Assembly: GCF_000716785.1 (NCBI RefSeq)
Contig: NZ_JNYY01000003.1
Coordinates: 310,001 to 374,000 of the forward strand
Source of the DNA: Amycolatopsis vancoresmycina
GTDB lineage: Bacteria; Actinomycetota; Actinomycetes; Mycobacteriales; Pseudonocardiaceae
Length of the DNA: 64,000 nucleotides
Direction: 5' to 3'
Under the pieces are notes generated by a model, which ran no database searches, had not been told where the DNA came from, and was given only the letters and a program-made list of their open reading frames with translations. Made by a program: the position numbers and the translations under genes. This document shows positions 51,541 to 59,740 of this stretch, in pieces; positions within the stretch are counted from its first letter, which is position 1, and each line of letters starts with the position of its first letter.

Positions 51541-52962
51541 TCAGTCCGGCGCGCAGAGCGTCCCCTGGGCAGGCACCGCGCCGGTGGTGAAGTAGCCGTT
51601 CAGCCACGCGTCGATGCAGGCGCTCTTGCCGCGGGAACCGTGGCCGTACGTGTCGAGGGTCAGCAGGCGGGCGTTGCCGAGCAGGTGCTCTGTGCGTTGC
51701 GCGCCCGCGTACGGGGTCTCCAGGTCGCCCTGGCGGTTGGCCATGAGGAGGATCGGGGCCGTTGGGTGGTTCCACGGTCCCGCGTAGCGACCCGTGTCCG
51801 TGACCTCCCATGTTGCGCAAGGCAGCGTTTTGTACACGTCGTACGGCCCGAAACCGCGGCTCACCCGGTCGGCTCGCCGGGCGTAGGCCCACCAAACCGC
51901 TGGGTCACGGGGGTTCGCCGAGTCCGAGCACAGGGTGGCGCCGCCGCCGAGCAGGGAGTCGATGTCCGGTGGGCCGCCCGGCGAAGGCGGTGCAGGAGAG
52001 GCCGGGTCGGCCAGAGCCTGGAGGAACGCCGTGAGAGCAGGTGCGGACCCGGCGTCGGTCAGGTAGGTGTGGATCCGGCTGATCGCGCTCTGGTAGGTGA
52101 TGGTGACCTGCTTGCCGGCCGTGTCGGTCACCGTGATCGGGCCGCGTTCGAGCCGGTTCAGGATGGCGTTGTAGTCGAACATGCAGCGTGAAGCGCAATT
52201 GTCCAAAAAGGATTGCAGGGCTCGTGGGGCGTCCGAGAAGCCCTGCAGGCGATAGCTCATCGGGCCCGGGCCGGTGGACCAGCGTGCCGGGTCGTCGACC
52301 GCGTCGAGGGCGAGCGTGCCGACGCGGCCCGGGAACAGGTTCGCGTACGTCTCGCCGAGGTACGTTCCGTAGGACTTCCCGTAGTACCGCAGTTTCGGCT
52401 CGCCGAACGCCGCGCGCAGGCGGTCCAGGTCGCGGGCGATCGTCCCGGTCGACAGGTGGTTCGCCAGCGGGCCCGCGTTCTGTTCGCACAGGTCGGTGAC
52501 CGTGCGCGTGTCCGTGGTCTGCTGCTGCTCGGCCGCCCGCGTCAGCGGGAACGTGCCGAGCGCTCGCTGCAGCATTGCCACCTGGGACGGGTCGGTGAAG
52601 CAGTGGATCTTCGAGCTCGCCCCGACCCCGCGCGGGTCGAACCCGACGATGTCGAAGCGCGTGTGCAGGGCCGGGGTCAACGCCGGCGCGAACCGGCCGG
52701 ACGTGCCCGGGCCGCCTGGGTTGAAGAAGATCGTTCCCAGTTTGTGGGCTTGGTCGGTGGCAGGTAGCCGTGCGATCGCCAGCCGCACGGTGCCCAGGGC
52801 AGCGTCCTGATAGGACAGGGGGACGTCGAGGTGGCCGCATTCGTACCCGGCGGTGCAGGAGTCTTCCCAGACGATCCCGGCGGGACCGGCCATGGCTGGG
52901 GGCGCGAGGGCGCCCGCCGTGAGAGCAGCCGTCCCCAAGGCCAGCACAACACGAAGGTTCAT
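51541..52962 (-). CDS. Secreted alpha/beta hydrolase, tripeptidyl-aminopeptidase type
   Basis: A 473-residue exported serine peptidase of the Streptomyces Tap/SlpD type. The signal peptide is about 1-25 (VVLALGTAALTAGALAPPAMA). FFNPGGPGTSG forms the oxyanion region, the nucleophile is in YYGKSYGTYLGE, and the C-terminal TAP-like part holds the acid in MANRQGDLETPYAGA and the His in LDTYGHGSRG. It probably trims N-terminal peptides outside the cell. Confidence 0.92.
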   Translation of the reverse strand: MNLRVVLALGTAALTAGALAPPAMAGPAGIVWEDSCTAGYECGHLDVPLSYQDAALGTVRLAIARLPATDQAHKLGTIFFNPGGPGTSGRFAPALTPALHTRFDIVGFDPRGVGASSKIHCFTDPSQVAMLQRALGTFPLTRAAEQQQTTDTRTVTDLCEQNAGPLANHLSTGTIARDLDRLRAAFGEPKLRYYGKSYGTYLGETYANLFPGRVGTLALDAVDDPARWSTGPGPMSYRLQGFSDAPRALQSFLDNCASRCMFDYNAILNRLERGPITVTDTAGKQVTITYQSAISRIHTYLTDAGSAPALTAFLQALADPASPAPPSPGGPPDIDSLLGGGATLCSDSANPRDPAVWWAYARRADRVSRGFGPYDVYKTLPCATWEVTDTGRYAGPWNHPTAPILLMANRQGDLETPYAGAQRTEHLLGNARLLTLDTYGHGSRGKSACIDAWLNGYFTTGAVPAQGTLCAPD

Positions 52963-52986
52963 CGCCCGATCGTCCCGGCACCGGGA

Positions 52987-53014
52987 CCGGGGGCGCGCTG
53001 GTGCGCGCCCCCGG
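52987..53014 (-). terminator. Hairpin terminator of the pyrimidine-catabolism operon
   Basis: A perfect 12-bp stem CCGGGGGCGCGC / GCGCGCCCCCGG with a 4-base loop, 20 bases after the stop at 53034; no T tract. Confidence 0.75.
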
Positions 53015-53033
53015 AACCGGGGTAGGGCGGGCC

Positions 53034-54032
53034 CTACGCGGTGAGTTTCGGGATGATCTGCGTCCCGTAGGACGCCAGGGTTGCCTCGCGGTCGTCGTGC
53101 ATCAAGTACAGCGAGAACTGGTCCACACCCAGCTCCGCCAGCTCCTGCAGCCGCTCGGCGTGGGATGCCGGCGGGCCCAGGAGGCAGAAGCGGTCGACGA
53201 TCTCGTCCGGGACGAACTCCGTTGACGGGTTGCCCGCCTTGCCGTGGTGGCTGTAGTCGTAGCCTTCGCGCTCGCGGATGTAGTCCGTCAGCTCGCGGGG
53301 GACCGCGCCGGATGAGCCGTACCGTGCCACCAGGTCCGCTACGTGGTTGCCGACCATTCCGCCGAACCAGCGCAGCTGCTCTCGCTGGTGTGGCAGGTCT
53401 TCGCCGACGTACGCTGGGGCTGCGACGCAGATCGTGATGCCGCCCGGGTCGCGGCCGGCTGCGCGGGCTGCGTCGCGGACCGCGCCGATCGTCCAGCGGG
53501 CGATGGCCGGGTCTGCGCACTGGAGGATGAAACCGTCGGCGTGCTCGCCGACCGTCTGCAGGGCCTTGGGTCCGTAGCCGGCCATCCACATCTCGAGGCG
53601 GCCGTTGCGGATCCACGGGATCTGGACGGTCTTGTCGTTCATCGTCGCCGGGCGGCCTTCGGCCAGGTCCTTCACCACGCGCATGCAGTCGCGGACCGTG
53701 GCCAAAGTGGACGGTGGCTTCCCGACCACGCGGTGGGCCGAGTCGCCGCGGCCGATGCCGCAGACCGTGCGGTTGCCGTACATGTCGTTGAGCGTGGCGA
53801 ACGTCGATGCCATCACCGACCAGTCCCGCGTTCCCGGGCTGGTCACCATCGGCCCCACCACGAGGGACGACGTCGCCGCGAGGATCGCCGAGTAGATGAC
53901 GAACGGTTCCTGCCACAGCACGCAGGAGTCGAACGTCCAGCCGTAGCGGAACCCGCAGTCCTCGGCGTCCTTCATCAGCCGCACGACGTCCCGCGCCGGC
54001 GGGTCCGTCTGCAGCACGATCCCGAAGTCCAT
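53034..54032 (-). CDS. LLM-class (F420/FMN-dependent) oxidoreductase of the hydantoinase operon
   Basis: A 332-residue luciferase-like TIM barrel. The N-terminus DFGIVLQTDPPARDVVRLMKDAEDCGFRYGWTFDS, given as a span, and the NRTVCGIGRGDSAHRVVGKPP loop are typical of an LLM subgroup that accompanies hydantoinase genes. The start lies seven bases after the dihydropyrimidinase stop, so it is the last gene of the operon. It may open or reduce a pyrimidine ring using F420H2 or FMNH2, or act on a side substrate; the true reaction is unknown. Confidence 0.85.
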   Translation of the reverse strand: MDFGIVLQTDPPARDVVRLMKDAEDCGFRYGWTFDSCVLWQEPFVIYSAILAATSSLVVGPMVTSPGTRDWSVMASTFATLNDMYGNRTVCGIGRGDSAHRVVGKPPSTLATVRDCMRVVKDLAEGRPATMNDKTVQIPWIRNGRLEMWMAGYGPKALQTVGEHADGFILQCADPAIARWTIGAVRDAARAAGRDPGGITICVAAPAYVGEDLPHQREQLRWFGGMVGNHVADLVARYGSSGAVPRELTDYIREREGYDYSHHGKAGNPSTEFVPDEIVDRFCLLGPPASHAERLQELAELGVDQFSLYLMHDDREATLASYGTQIIPKLTA

Positions 54033-54039
54033 GGCGTCC

Positions 54040-55422
54040 TCAGTTCAGGTACTGGTTCAGCGAACGGGACAGGAACTTGCCGTGCGACGTCGACCCCGAG
54101 AAACCGGACGGCGACACCACGACGCGCCCACGCGACAGCACCGTGTGCACCCGGCCGGTCAGCTCGAACCCTTCGTACGCCGAGTAGTCGACGTTCATGT
54201 GGTGCGTCTCGGCCGACAGCGTCTGTGACGCCGAAGGGTCGTAGATCACGATGTCCGCGTCCGATCCCGCCGCGATCACCCCCTTCCTCGGGTACAGCCC
54301 GAACATCCGCGCCGGCGTCGCCGAGCACGTCTCGACCCAGCGGCCGAGGGTCAGCTCGCCGGCGACGACGCCCTGGTGCAGCAGGTCCATCCGGTGTTCG
54401 ACGCCGGGAATCCCGTTCGGGATGGCCCGGAAGTCGCCGCGGCCCAGTTCCTTCTGGTCCTTGAAGCAGAACGGGCAGTGGTCGGTGGACACCACGGACA
54501 GGTCGTTCGTCCGCAGCCCGCGCCACAGGTCGGCCTGGTGCGACTTCTCCCGCAGCGGCGGCGAAGCGACATACTTCGCGCCCTCGAAGTCCGGCTTTGC
54601 CAGGTCCTCAATGGACAGGTACAGGTACTGCGGGCACGTCTCCGCGAAGACGTTCTGGCCGTCGTTGCGCGCCTCCGCCACCGCCGCGAGCGCTTGCGAC
54701 GCCGAAAGGTGCACGATGTACAACGGTGCGCCGGTCACCTTCGCGAGCTGGATCGCCCGCGATGTCGCTTCTCCTTCCAGTTCCGGCGGCCGGGTGAGGC
54801 CGTGCTGCACGGGGTCCGTGTTACCGGCCGCCACCGCCTGCGCCGCCAGCTGGTCGATCGCGATGCCGTTTTCCGCGTGCATCATGATCGTAGCGCCGAT
54901 TTCGCGGGCCTTCTGCATCGCGAGCAGGATTTCCCCGTCCGTGGAGTAGAACACCCCCGGGTACGCCATGAACATCTTGAAGCTGCCGACACCGCCGTCG
55001 ACGCAGGCTTCCATCTCCTTCAGCGACTGGTCGTTGACGTCGGAGACGATCATGTGGAAGCCGTAGTCGATCGCGCAGTTGCCGTCCGCCTTGGCGTGCC
55101 ACTTGTCCAAAGTGGACAGCAGGGACGTGCCCTTGGCCTGCACGGCGAAGTCGATGATCGTCGTGGTGCCGCCCCAGGCCGCCGCCGTCGTTCCGGTCGA
55201 GAACGTGTCGACCGAGTGCGTCCCGCCGAACGGCATCTCCATGTGCGTGTGGGCGTCGATCCCGCCGGGCAGCACGTACTTGCCGGTGGCGTCGATCGTC
55301 TCGTCGCCGGTCAGCGTCCCGGGTGCCCCGACGGCGGCGATGGTCTCGCCGTCCACCAGCACATCCGCCGGCAGCGCGCCCGACGGCGAGACGACCTGGC
55401 CACCACTGATGAGCGTGGTCAT
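54040..55422 (-). CDS. hydA: Dihydropyrimidinase (D-hydantoinase)
   Basis: A 460-residue cyclic amidohydrolase opening 5,6-dihydrouracil, dihydrothymine or hydantoins. Metal His58 and His60 lie in GGIDAHTHMEMPFGGTHSVD, and the bridging carboxylated Lys149 in GSFKMFMAYPG. HAENG, PLYIVHLSAS and VSTDHCPF add further ligands. The ATG overlaps the ureidopropionase stop by one base (TGATG). The product goes to the nitrilase-type enzyme encoded just upstream. Confidence 0.95.
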   Translation of the reverse strand: MTTLISGGQVVSPSGALPADVLVDGETIAAVGAPGTLTGDETIDATGKYVLPGGIDAHTHMEMPFGGTHSVDTFSTGTTAAAWGGTTTIIDFAVQAKGTSLLSTLDKWHAKADGNCAIDYGFHMIVSDVNDQSLKEMEACVDGGVGSFKMFMAYPGVFYSTDGEILLAMQKAREIGATIMMHAENGIAIDQLAAQAVAAGNTDPVQHGLTRPPELEGEATSRAIQLAKVTGAPLYIVHLSASQALAAVAEARNDGQNVFAETCPQYLYLSIEDLAKPDFEGAKYVASPPLREKSHQADLWRGLRTNDLSVVSTDHCPFCFKDQKELGRGDFRAIPNGIPGVEHRMDLLHQGVVAGELTLGRWVETCSATPARMFGLYPRKGVIAAGSDADIVIYDPSASQTLSAETHHMNVDYSAYEGFELTGRVHTVLSRGRVVVSPSGFSGSTSHGKFLSRSLNQYLN

Positions 55423-56261
55423 CAGGCCTCCGCGAGCGGGCCGTAGGTGTCCGGGCGGCGGTCGCGGTAGAACGCCCACGTGTTCCGGACCTCTTCGAGC
55501 AGCGACATGTCGAGGTCGCGCACCACGACCTCGTCTTCGGTGTCGGACGCGGCTTCGTCGACCAGCTGGCCGCGCGGGTCGACGAAGTACGTCTGGCCGT
55601 AGAAGTCGTTGTCGCCCAGCGGTTCCACGCCCACGCGGTTGATCGCGCCGACGAAGTACTCGTTCGCCACCGCGGCCGCCGGCTGCTCCAGCTTCCACAG
55701 GTACTGCGACAGGCTGCGGCTGGTCGCCGACGGGTTGAACACGATCTTCGCCCCGGCCAGGCCGAGCGCGCGCCAGCCCTCCGGGAAGTGCCGCTCGTAG
55801 CAGATGTAGACGCCGATGCGGCCCACGGCGGTGTCGAACACCGGGTAGCCGAGGTTGCCGGGACGGAAGTAGAACTTCTCCCAGAACCCCTTGACCTGCG
55901 GGATGTGGTTCTTCCGGTACTTGCCGAGGTAGGTGCCGTCGGCGTCGATCACCGCGGCGGTGTTGTAGTAGACGCCGGGCTGCTCGACCTCGTACATCGG
56001 CACGATCAGCACGATCCCGTGCCGCTCGGCGACCTCCTGCATGAGCTTGGTCGTCGGGCCGTCCGGGATGGCCTCGGTGTAGGAGTAGTAGTCGGCGTCC
56101 TGCACCTGGCAGAAGTACGGCCCGTAGAACAGTTCCTGGAGGCAGACGACCTGGGCGCCCTGCGAGGCGGCGGTGGCGATGTGGTCGACCGCCGCCTTGA
56201 TCATGGACTCCTTGTCACCCGTCCACCGCTGCTGGATCAATCCGGCTCGAACCACGCTCAC
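55422..56261 (-). CDS. Nitrilase-superfamily beta-ureidopropionase-like amidohydrolase
   Basis: A 279-residue carbon-nitrogen hydrolase with the Glu43-Lys117-Cys154 triad in CLQELFYGPYF, KYRKNHIPQ and VYICYERHFPEG. In this operon it should split N-carbamoyl-beta-alanine (or carbamoyl-aminoisobutyrate) to the amino acid, CO2 and ammonia. The GTG start gives a 47-base overlap with the end of the permease gene, so translation is coupled. A putrescine-type carbamoylase (AguB) is the main alternative; context favours ureidopropionase. Confidence 0.9.
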   Translation of the reverse strand: MSVVRAGLIQQRWTGDKESMIKAAVDHIATAASQGAQVVCLQELFYGPYFCQVQDADYYSYTEAIPDGPTTKLMQEVAERHGIVLIVPMYEVEQPGVYYNTAAVIDADGTYLGKYRKNHIPQVKGFWEKFYFRPGNLGYPVFDTAVGRIGVYICYERHFPEGWRALGLAGAKIVFNPSATSRSLSQYLWKLEQPAAAVANEYFVGAINRVGVEPLGDNDFYGQTYFVDPRGQLVDEAASDTEDEVVVRDLDMSLLEEVRNTWAFYRDRRPDTYGPLAEA

Positions 56262-57771
56262 TGATCTCCTCCTTCTTCGTTGCGGGCAGGGCGAGGGCGG
56301 TGAACACGACGAACGCGCCGACCAGGCCGATCACCCAGTTGTAGTCGTAAAGGGGCTTGAGGAACGGGATGAGACCGGCGTCCGGGAACGGCCCGCCGTA
56401 GGCGCCGCCGACCGCCAGCACCGCTCCCACCAGCGTGGCGACCAGGGCCCGCCAGTTCCAGCCGCCGCTGAACCAATACACCCCATCGGGTGTGTAGAGG
56501 TCCTTCAGCCGCAGCTTCGTGCGGTTGACGACCCAGTAGCCGGCGACGAGCACCCCGGCGACCGCGCCGAGCAGGCCGCCGTAGAAGCCGAGCCAGGCGA
56601 AGATGTAGATGTTCGGGTCGGAGTACAGCCGCCACGGCTGGATGAGGACGCCGATGACGCCGGTGATCCCGCCGCCGACCGCGAACGTGATCTTCTTCGG
56701 GAACGCGTTCGAGAAGTCGTAGGACGGGCTGACGACGTTGGCCGCGAGGTTGGCCGAGATCGTGGCGAGCACCAGCGCGACCAGGGCGACGACGACCACG
56801 GCCGGGCTGGTGAACTTGTCGGCCAGCTTCGCCGGGTCCCAGATGTCCTCGCCGTAGAGCACGTGCCCGCCCGACGTCGTCAGGATGGCCACGATCGCGA
56901 TGAACGTCATCGTCGTCGGCAGGCCGAGGATCTGGCCGCGGACCTGCTTGCGCTGGCTGCCGCCGAAACGGGTGAAGTCCGGCATGTTCAGCGACAGCGT
57001 CGACCAGAACGCGATCATCGCCATCAGCGCGGGCGCGAACACCTTCCAGAAGTCCGGGCCCCAGCCGAGCTTGCCGCCGTCGGACAGGATCGGGCCGAGC
57101 CCGCCCGCCTTGACCAGCACGTACCCGAGCATGATCAGGAAGCCGACCGACACCAGCGGCGCCGTCCAGTTCTCGAAGCGGCGGACCGCCTCCATGCCGC
57201 GCCAGATGATCAGCATCTGGCCGATCCAGAAGACCACGAAGGACAGCCAGAGCGTCCAGTGCTGCCCGGCGACGACGGCGGAGTCGCGCCACCACGAGCC
57301 GAGCAGCCGGCCGAGGATGACGTAGATGGCCTCGCCGCCGACCCACGTCTGGATGCCGAACCAGCCGCAGGCGATGAACGCGCGCAGCAGCGCGGCCAGG
57401 TTGGCGCCGCGCAGGCCGTAGAACGCGCGGGCGAACACCGGGAACGGGATGCCGTACTTGGTGCCGGCGTGGCTGTTGAGCAGCATCGGGGCCAGCACGA
57501 TCAGGTTGCCGATGGTGATCGTGATCAGCGCCTGCACCCAGTTCATGCCGAGTGCGATCAGCGATGCGGCCAGTGCGTAACTGGGGATGTTGTGCGCCAT
57601 CCCCATCCAGAGCGCGAAGTAGTTGTAGGTGGTCCAGGTCCGTTTCTCGACCGGGACAGGGGCCAGTTCCTCGTTGAAGAACCGGCTGCCTTCGAGAGAC
57701 CCGGCGGCGGCGGGGTCGAGTTCGACCCGGCCGTCGTCGTGCACGCGCTGGTCTGCGGGTGTCGGCGCCAT
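56215..57771 (-). CDS. NCS1-family nucleobase/hydantoin:cation symporter
   Basis: A 518-residue inner-membrane transporter of the NCS1 family with about 12 helices. The signature RTWTTYNYFALWMGMAHNIPSY near residue 43 matches Mhp1/PucI-type carriers, as do GIPFPVFARAFYGLRGANLAALLRAFIACGWFGIQTW in the following helices, given as a span. It imports uracil, dihydrouracil, allantoin or hydantoins and heads the operon permease-ureidopropionase-hydA-LLM. Confidence 0.92.
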   Translation of the reverse strand: MAPTPADQRVHDDGRVELDPAAAGSLEGSRFFNEELAPVPVEKRTWTTYNYFALWMGMAHNIPSYALAASLIALGMNWVQALITITIGNLIVLAPMLLNSHAGTKYGIPFPVFARAFYGLRGANLAALLRAFIACGWFGIQTWVGGEAIYVILGRLLGSWWRDSAVVAGQHWTLWLSFVVFWIGQMLIIWRGMEAVRRFENWTAPLVSVGFLIMLGYVLVKAGGLGPILSDGGKLGWGPDFWKVFAPALMAMIAFWSTLSLNMPDFTRFGGSQRKQVRGQILGLPTTMTFIAIVAILTTSGGHVLYGEDIWDPAKLADKFTSPAVVVVALVALVLATISANLAANVVSPSYDFSNAFPKKITFAVGGGITGVIGVLIQPWRLYSDPNIYIFAWLGFYGGLLGAVAGVLVAGYWVVNRTKLRLKDLYTPDGVYWFSGGWNWRALVATLVGAVLAVGGAYGGPFPDAGLIPFLKPLYDYNWVIGLVGAFVVFTALALPATKKEEISERGSSRIDPAAVDG

Positions 57772-57978
57772 TGCGGAATCCTGCGCGCCTGGTCAGCGCC
57801 GGGGCAACGGCAGACTGTTCACTGTTCGCTGATCAGGAGTGCAGTCTGTCGATTGCGCGAACGGGCTCCGGAGTGCATGACCTGCGTCACACATCCGGCC
57901 GTCACGAACCGGCAAAGCGCCTGAAACGTCTCCACAGGATCTTCACACTTCGCGCGAACCGTCTCCACCGGAGGTGCT

Positions 57979-57984
57979 TAGGGT
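57979..57984 (+). promoter_or_regulatory. -10 box of the two-component-system promoter
   Basis: TAGGGT seven bases before the ATG at 57992, no ribosome site. Upstream, CGTCTCCAC occurs twice exactly 33 bp apart (57927 and 57960), three helical turns, a possible response-regulator site. Confidence 0.5.
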
Positions 57985-57991
57985 CGTGGCC

Positions 57992-58684
57992 ATGGAACAG
58001 GGAGGGCGGCGGGTGCTCGTCGTCGAGGACGACGTCACGATCGCCGCGTCGATCGCGGCCCGGCTGCGGGCCGAGGGGTTCACCGTGGACATCGCCCACG
58101 ACGGGCCGGCCGCGGTCTCGGCCGAGGCGTCCGGGGAGCCGGACCTGGTCGTGCTCGACGTCATGCTGCCGGGGTTCGACGGCCTCGAGGTCTGCCGCCG
58201 GATCCAGGGACGGCGGCCGGTGCCGGTGCTGATGCTGACCGCGCGGGCCGACGAGACGGACCTGCTGATCGGGCTCGGCGTCGGCGCCGACGACTACCTC
58301 ACGAAGCCGTTCTCGATGCGGGTGCTGACCGCGCGGGTGCACGCGCTGCTGCGCCGCGTCGAACGCTCGGCTTCGGTGCCGGGCACCCGGATCGTGCTCG
58401 GCGACCTCGAGATCGACGTCGACCAGCGGCGCGTCGCCCGGGCCGGGGTCGCGGCGCAGCTGACGCCGATCGAGTTCGACCTGCTGGTCCACTTCGCGCG
58501 GCGGCCGCGGGTGGTGCAGCCGCGGGAACGGCTGCTGTCGGAGGTGTGGGACTGGGACGTCCACGGCACTTCCGCGGGGACGCGGGCGGTGGACAGCCAC
58601 ATCAAGGCACTGCGGCGGAAGCTCGGCGCGGATCTGATCCGGACCGTGCACGGCGTCGGCTACGCGCTGGAGGCGGGATCGTGA
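57992..58684 (+). CDS. OmpR/PhoB-type response regulator
   Basis: A 230-residue regulator. The receiver domain (about 7-120) has the acidic pocket VVEDDV and phospho-acceptor Asp56 in LVVLDVMLPG, with Lys in DDYLTKPF. The winged-helix DNA-binding domain (about 130-228) has LTPIEFDLLVHFARRP and VDSHIKALRRKLG. The start is the ATG at 57992 directly after a -10 box. The kinase gene overlaps its stop. The signal is unknown. Confidence 0.95.
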   Translation: MEQGGRRVLVVEDDVTIAASIAARLRAEGFTVDIAHDGPAAVSAEASGEPDLVVLDVMLPGFDGLEVCRRIQGRRPVPVLMLTARADETDLLIGLGVGADDYLTKPFSMRVLTARVHALLRRVERSASVPGTRIVLGDLEIDVDQRRVARAGVAAQLTPIEFDLLVHFARRPRVVQPRERLLSEVWDWDVHGTSAGTRAVDSHIKALRRKLGADLIRTVHGVGYALEAGS

Positions 58685-59670
58685 ACCTGGTGCCGCGGCC
58701 CCTCGACCGGATCCGGTCGATCAAGTTGAAGCTGGCGATCCTGATGGTGGCGTCCGGTGGGGTGGCGTTCGCGTTCTTCAACTGGCAGATCGGCTGGCTG
58801 CCGCCGAAGACGACGATCACCGCGATGGTGCTGGCGCTGGTGTTGTCGCAGGTGCTGGCCCACGGCATGACCCGGCCGCTGCGCGAGATGACGGCGGCGG
58901 CGCGGGCGATGGCGAAGGGCGATTACACGCGCCGGATCCGCGCGACCACACGCGACGAGGTGGGGGTGCTCGCCCTGGCGTTCAACCAGATGGCGGGCGA
59001 CCTCGGGGACGCGGACCGGCAGCGCCGCGAGCTGATCGCGAACGTGTCCCACGAGCTGCGCACGCCGATCACGGCGCTGAACGGCGTGCTGGAGAACCTG
59101 GTCGACGGGGTGGAGGACGCCGACCCGGCGACGTTGAAGACGGCGCTGCAGCAGACCGAGCGGCTGGCGGCCCTGGTGGACGAGCTGCTGGACCTGTCCC
59201 GGCTGGACGCGGGGGCGATCCCGCTGCACCGGACCTCGTTCCCGGTGGCGGCGTTGCTTTCCGAGGCGGTGTCGGAGGCGGCGCTGGTGCGCGGGGTCAG
59301 TTTCTCGGTGTCGGTGACGCCCGCCGACGCCGTGGTGGTCGCCGACCGCGGCCGGTTGTTCCAGGTGGTGGCGAACCTGCTGGAGAACGCGGCCCGCCAC
59401 GGTCCGGCGGGCGGTTCGGTGCGGGTGCTGGCCGAGGTGCGGCCGGGCGAGGTGCGCATCGACGTGTGCGACGAGGGACCGGGGATCGCCCCGGCGGACC
59501 GCGAGCGGGTGTTCGAGCGGTTCACCCGCGGCGAGCGGCCGTCCGGCGGCGGGACGGGGCTGGGGCTGGCCATCGCGCGCTGGGCGGTGGAACTGCACGG
59601 GGGGACGATCGGGGTGGTCGATCCGTCGGCGGGGGTGGGCAGCCGGATCCGGGTGACGCTGCCGGCTTAG
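58681..59670 (+). CDS. Sensor histidine kinase
   Basis: A 329-residue membrane kinase: helices at about 17-34 and 45-62 with only a very short outside loop (WQIGWLPPKTT), a HAMP domain (about 62-112), the H box IANVSHELRTPITALNG with His124, and an ATP-binding domain with NLLENAARHG, DEGPGIAPADRERVFERF and GGTGLGLAIARW. The GTG overlaps the regulator stop. The tiny external loop suggests sensing within the membrane. Confidence 0.94.
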   Translation: MNLVPRPLDRIRSIKLKLAILMVASGGVAFAFFNWQIGWLPPKTTITAMVLALVLSQVLAHGMTRPLREMTAAARAMAKGDYTRRIRATTRDEVGVLALAFNQMAGDLGDADRQRRELIANVSHELRTPITALNGVLENLVDGVEDADPATLKTALQQTERLAALVDELLDLSRLDAGAIPLHRTSFPVAALLSEAVSEAALVRGVSFSVSVTPADAVVVADRGRLFQVVANLLENAARHGPAGGSVRVLAEVRPGEVRIDVCDEGPGIAPADRERVFERFTRGERPSGGGTGLGLAIARWAVELHGGTIGVVDPSAGVGSRIRVTLPA

Positions 59671-59740
59671 GTCTTGTTCCGGGGTGGTTCGCGGGATGGC
59701 GGGCTGCGGTATTTGCAGAAGCGAACGTGGGAGCGGTGGG

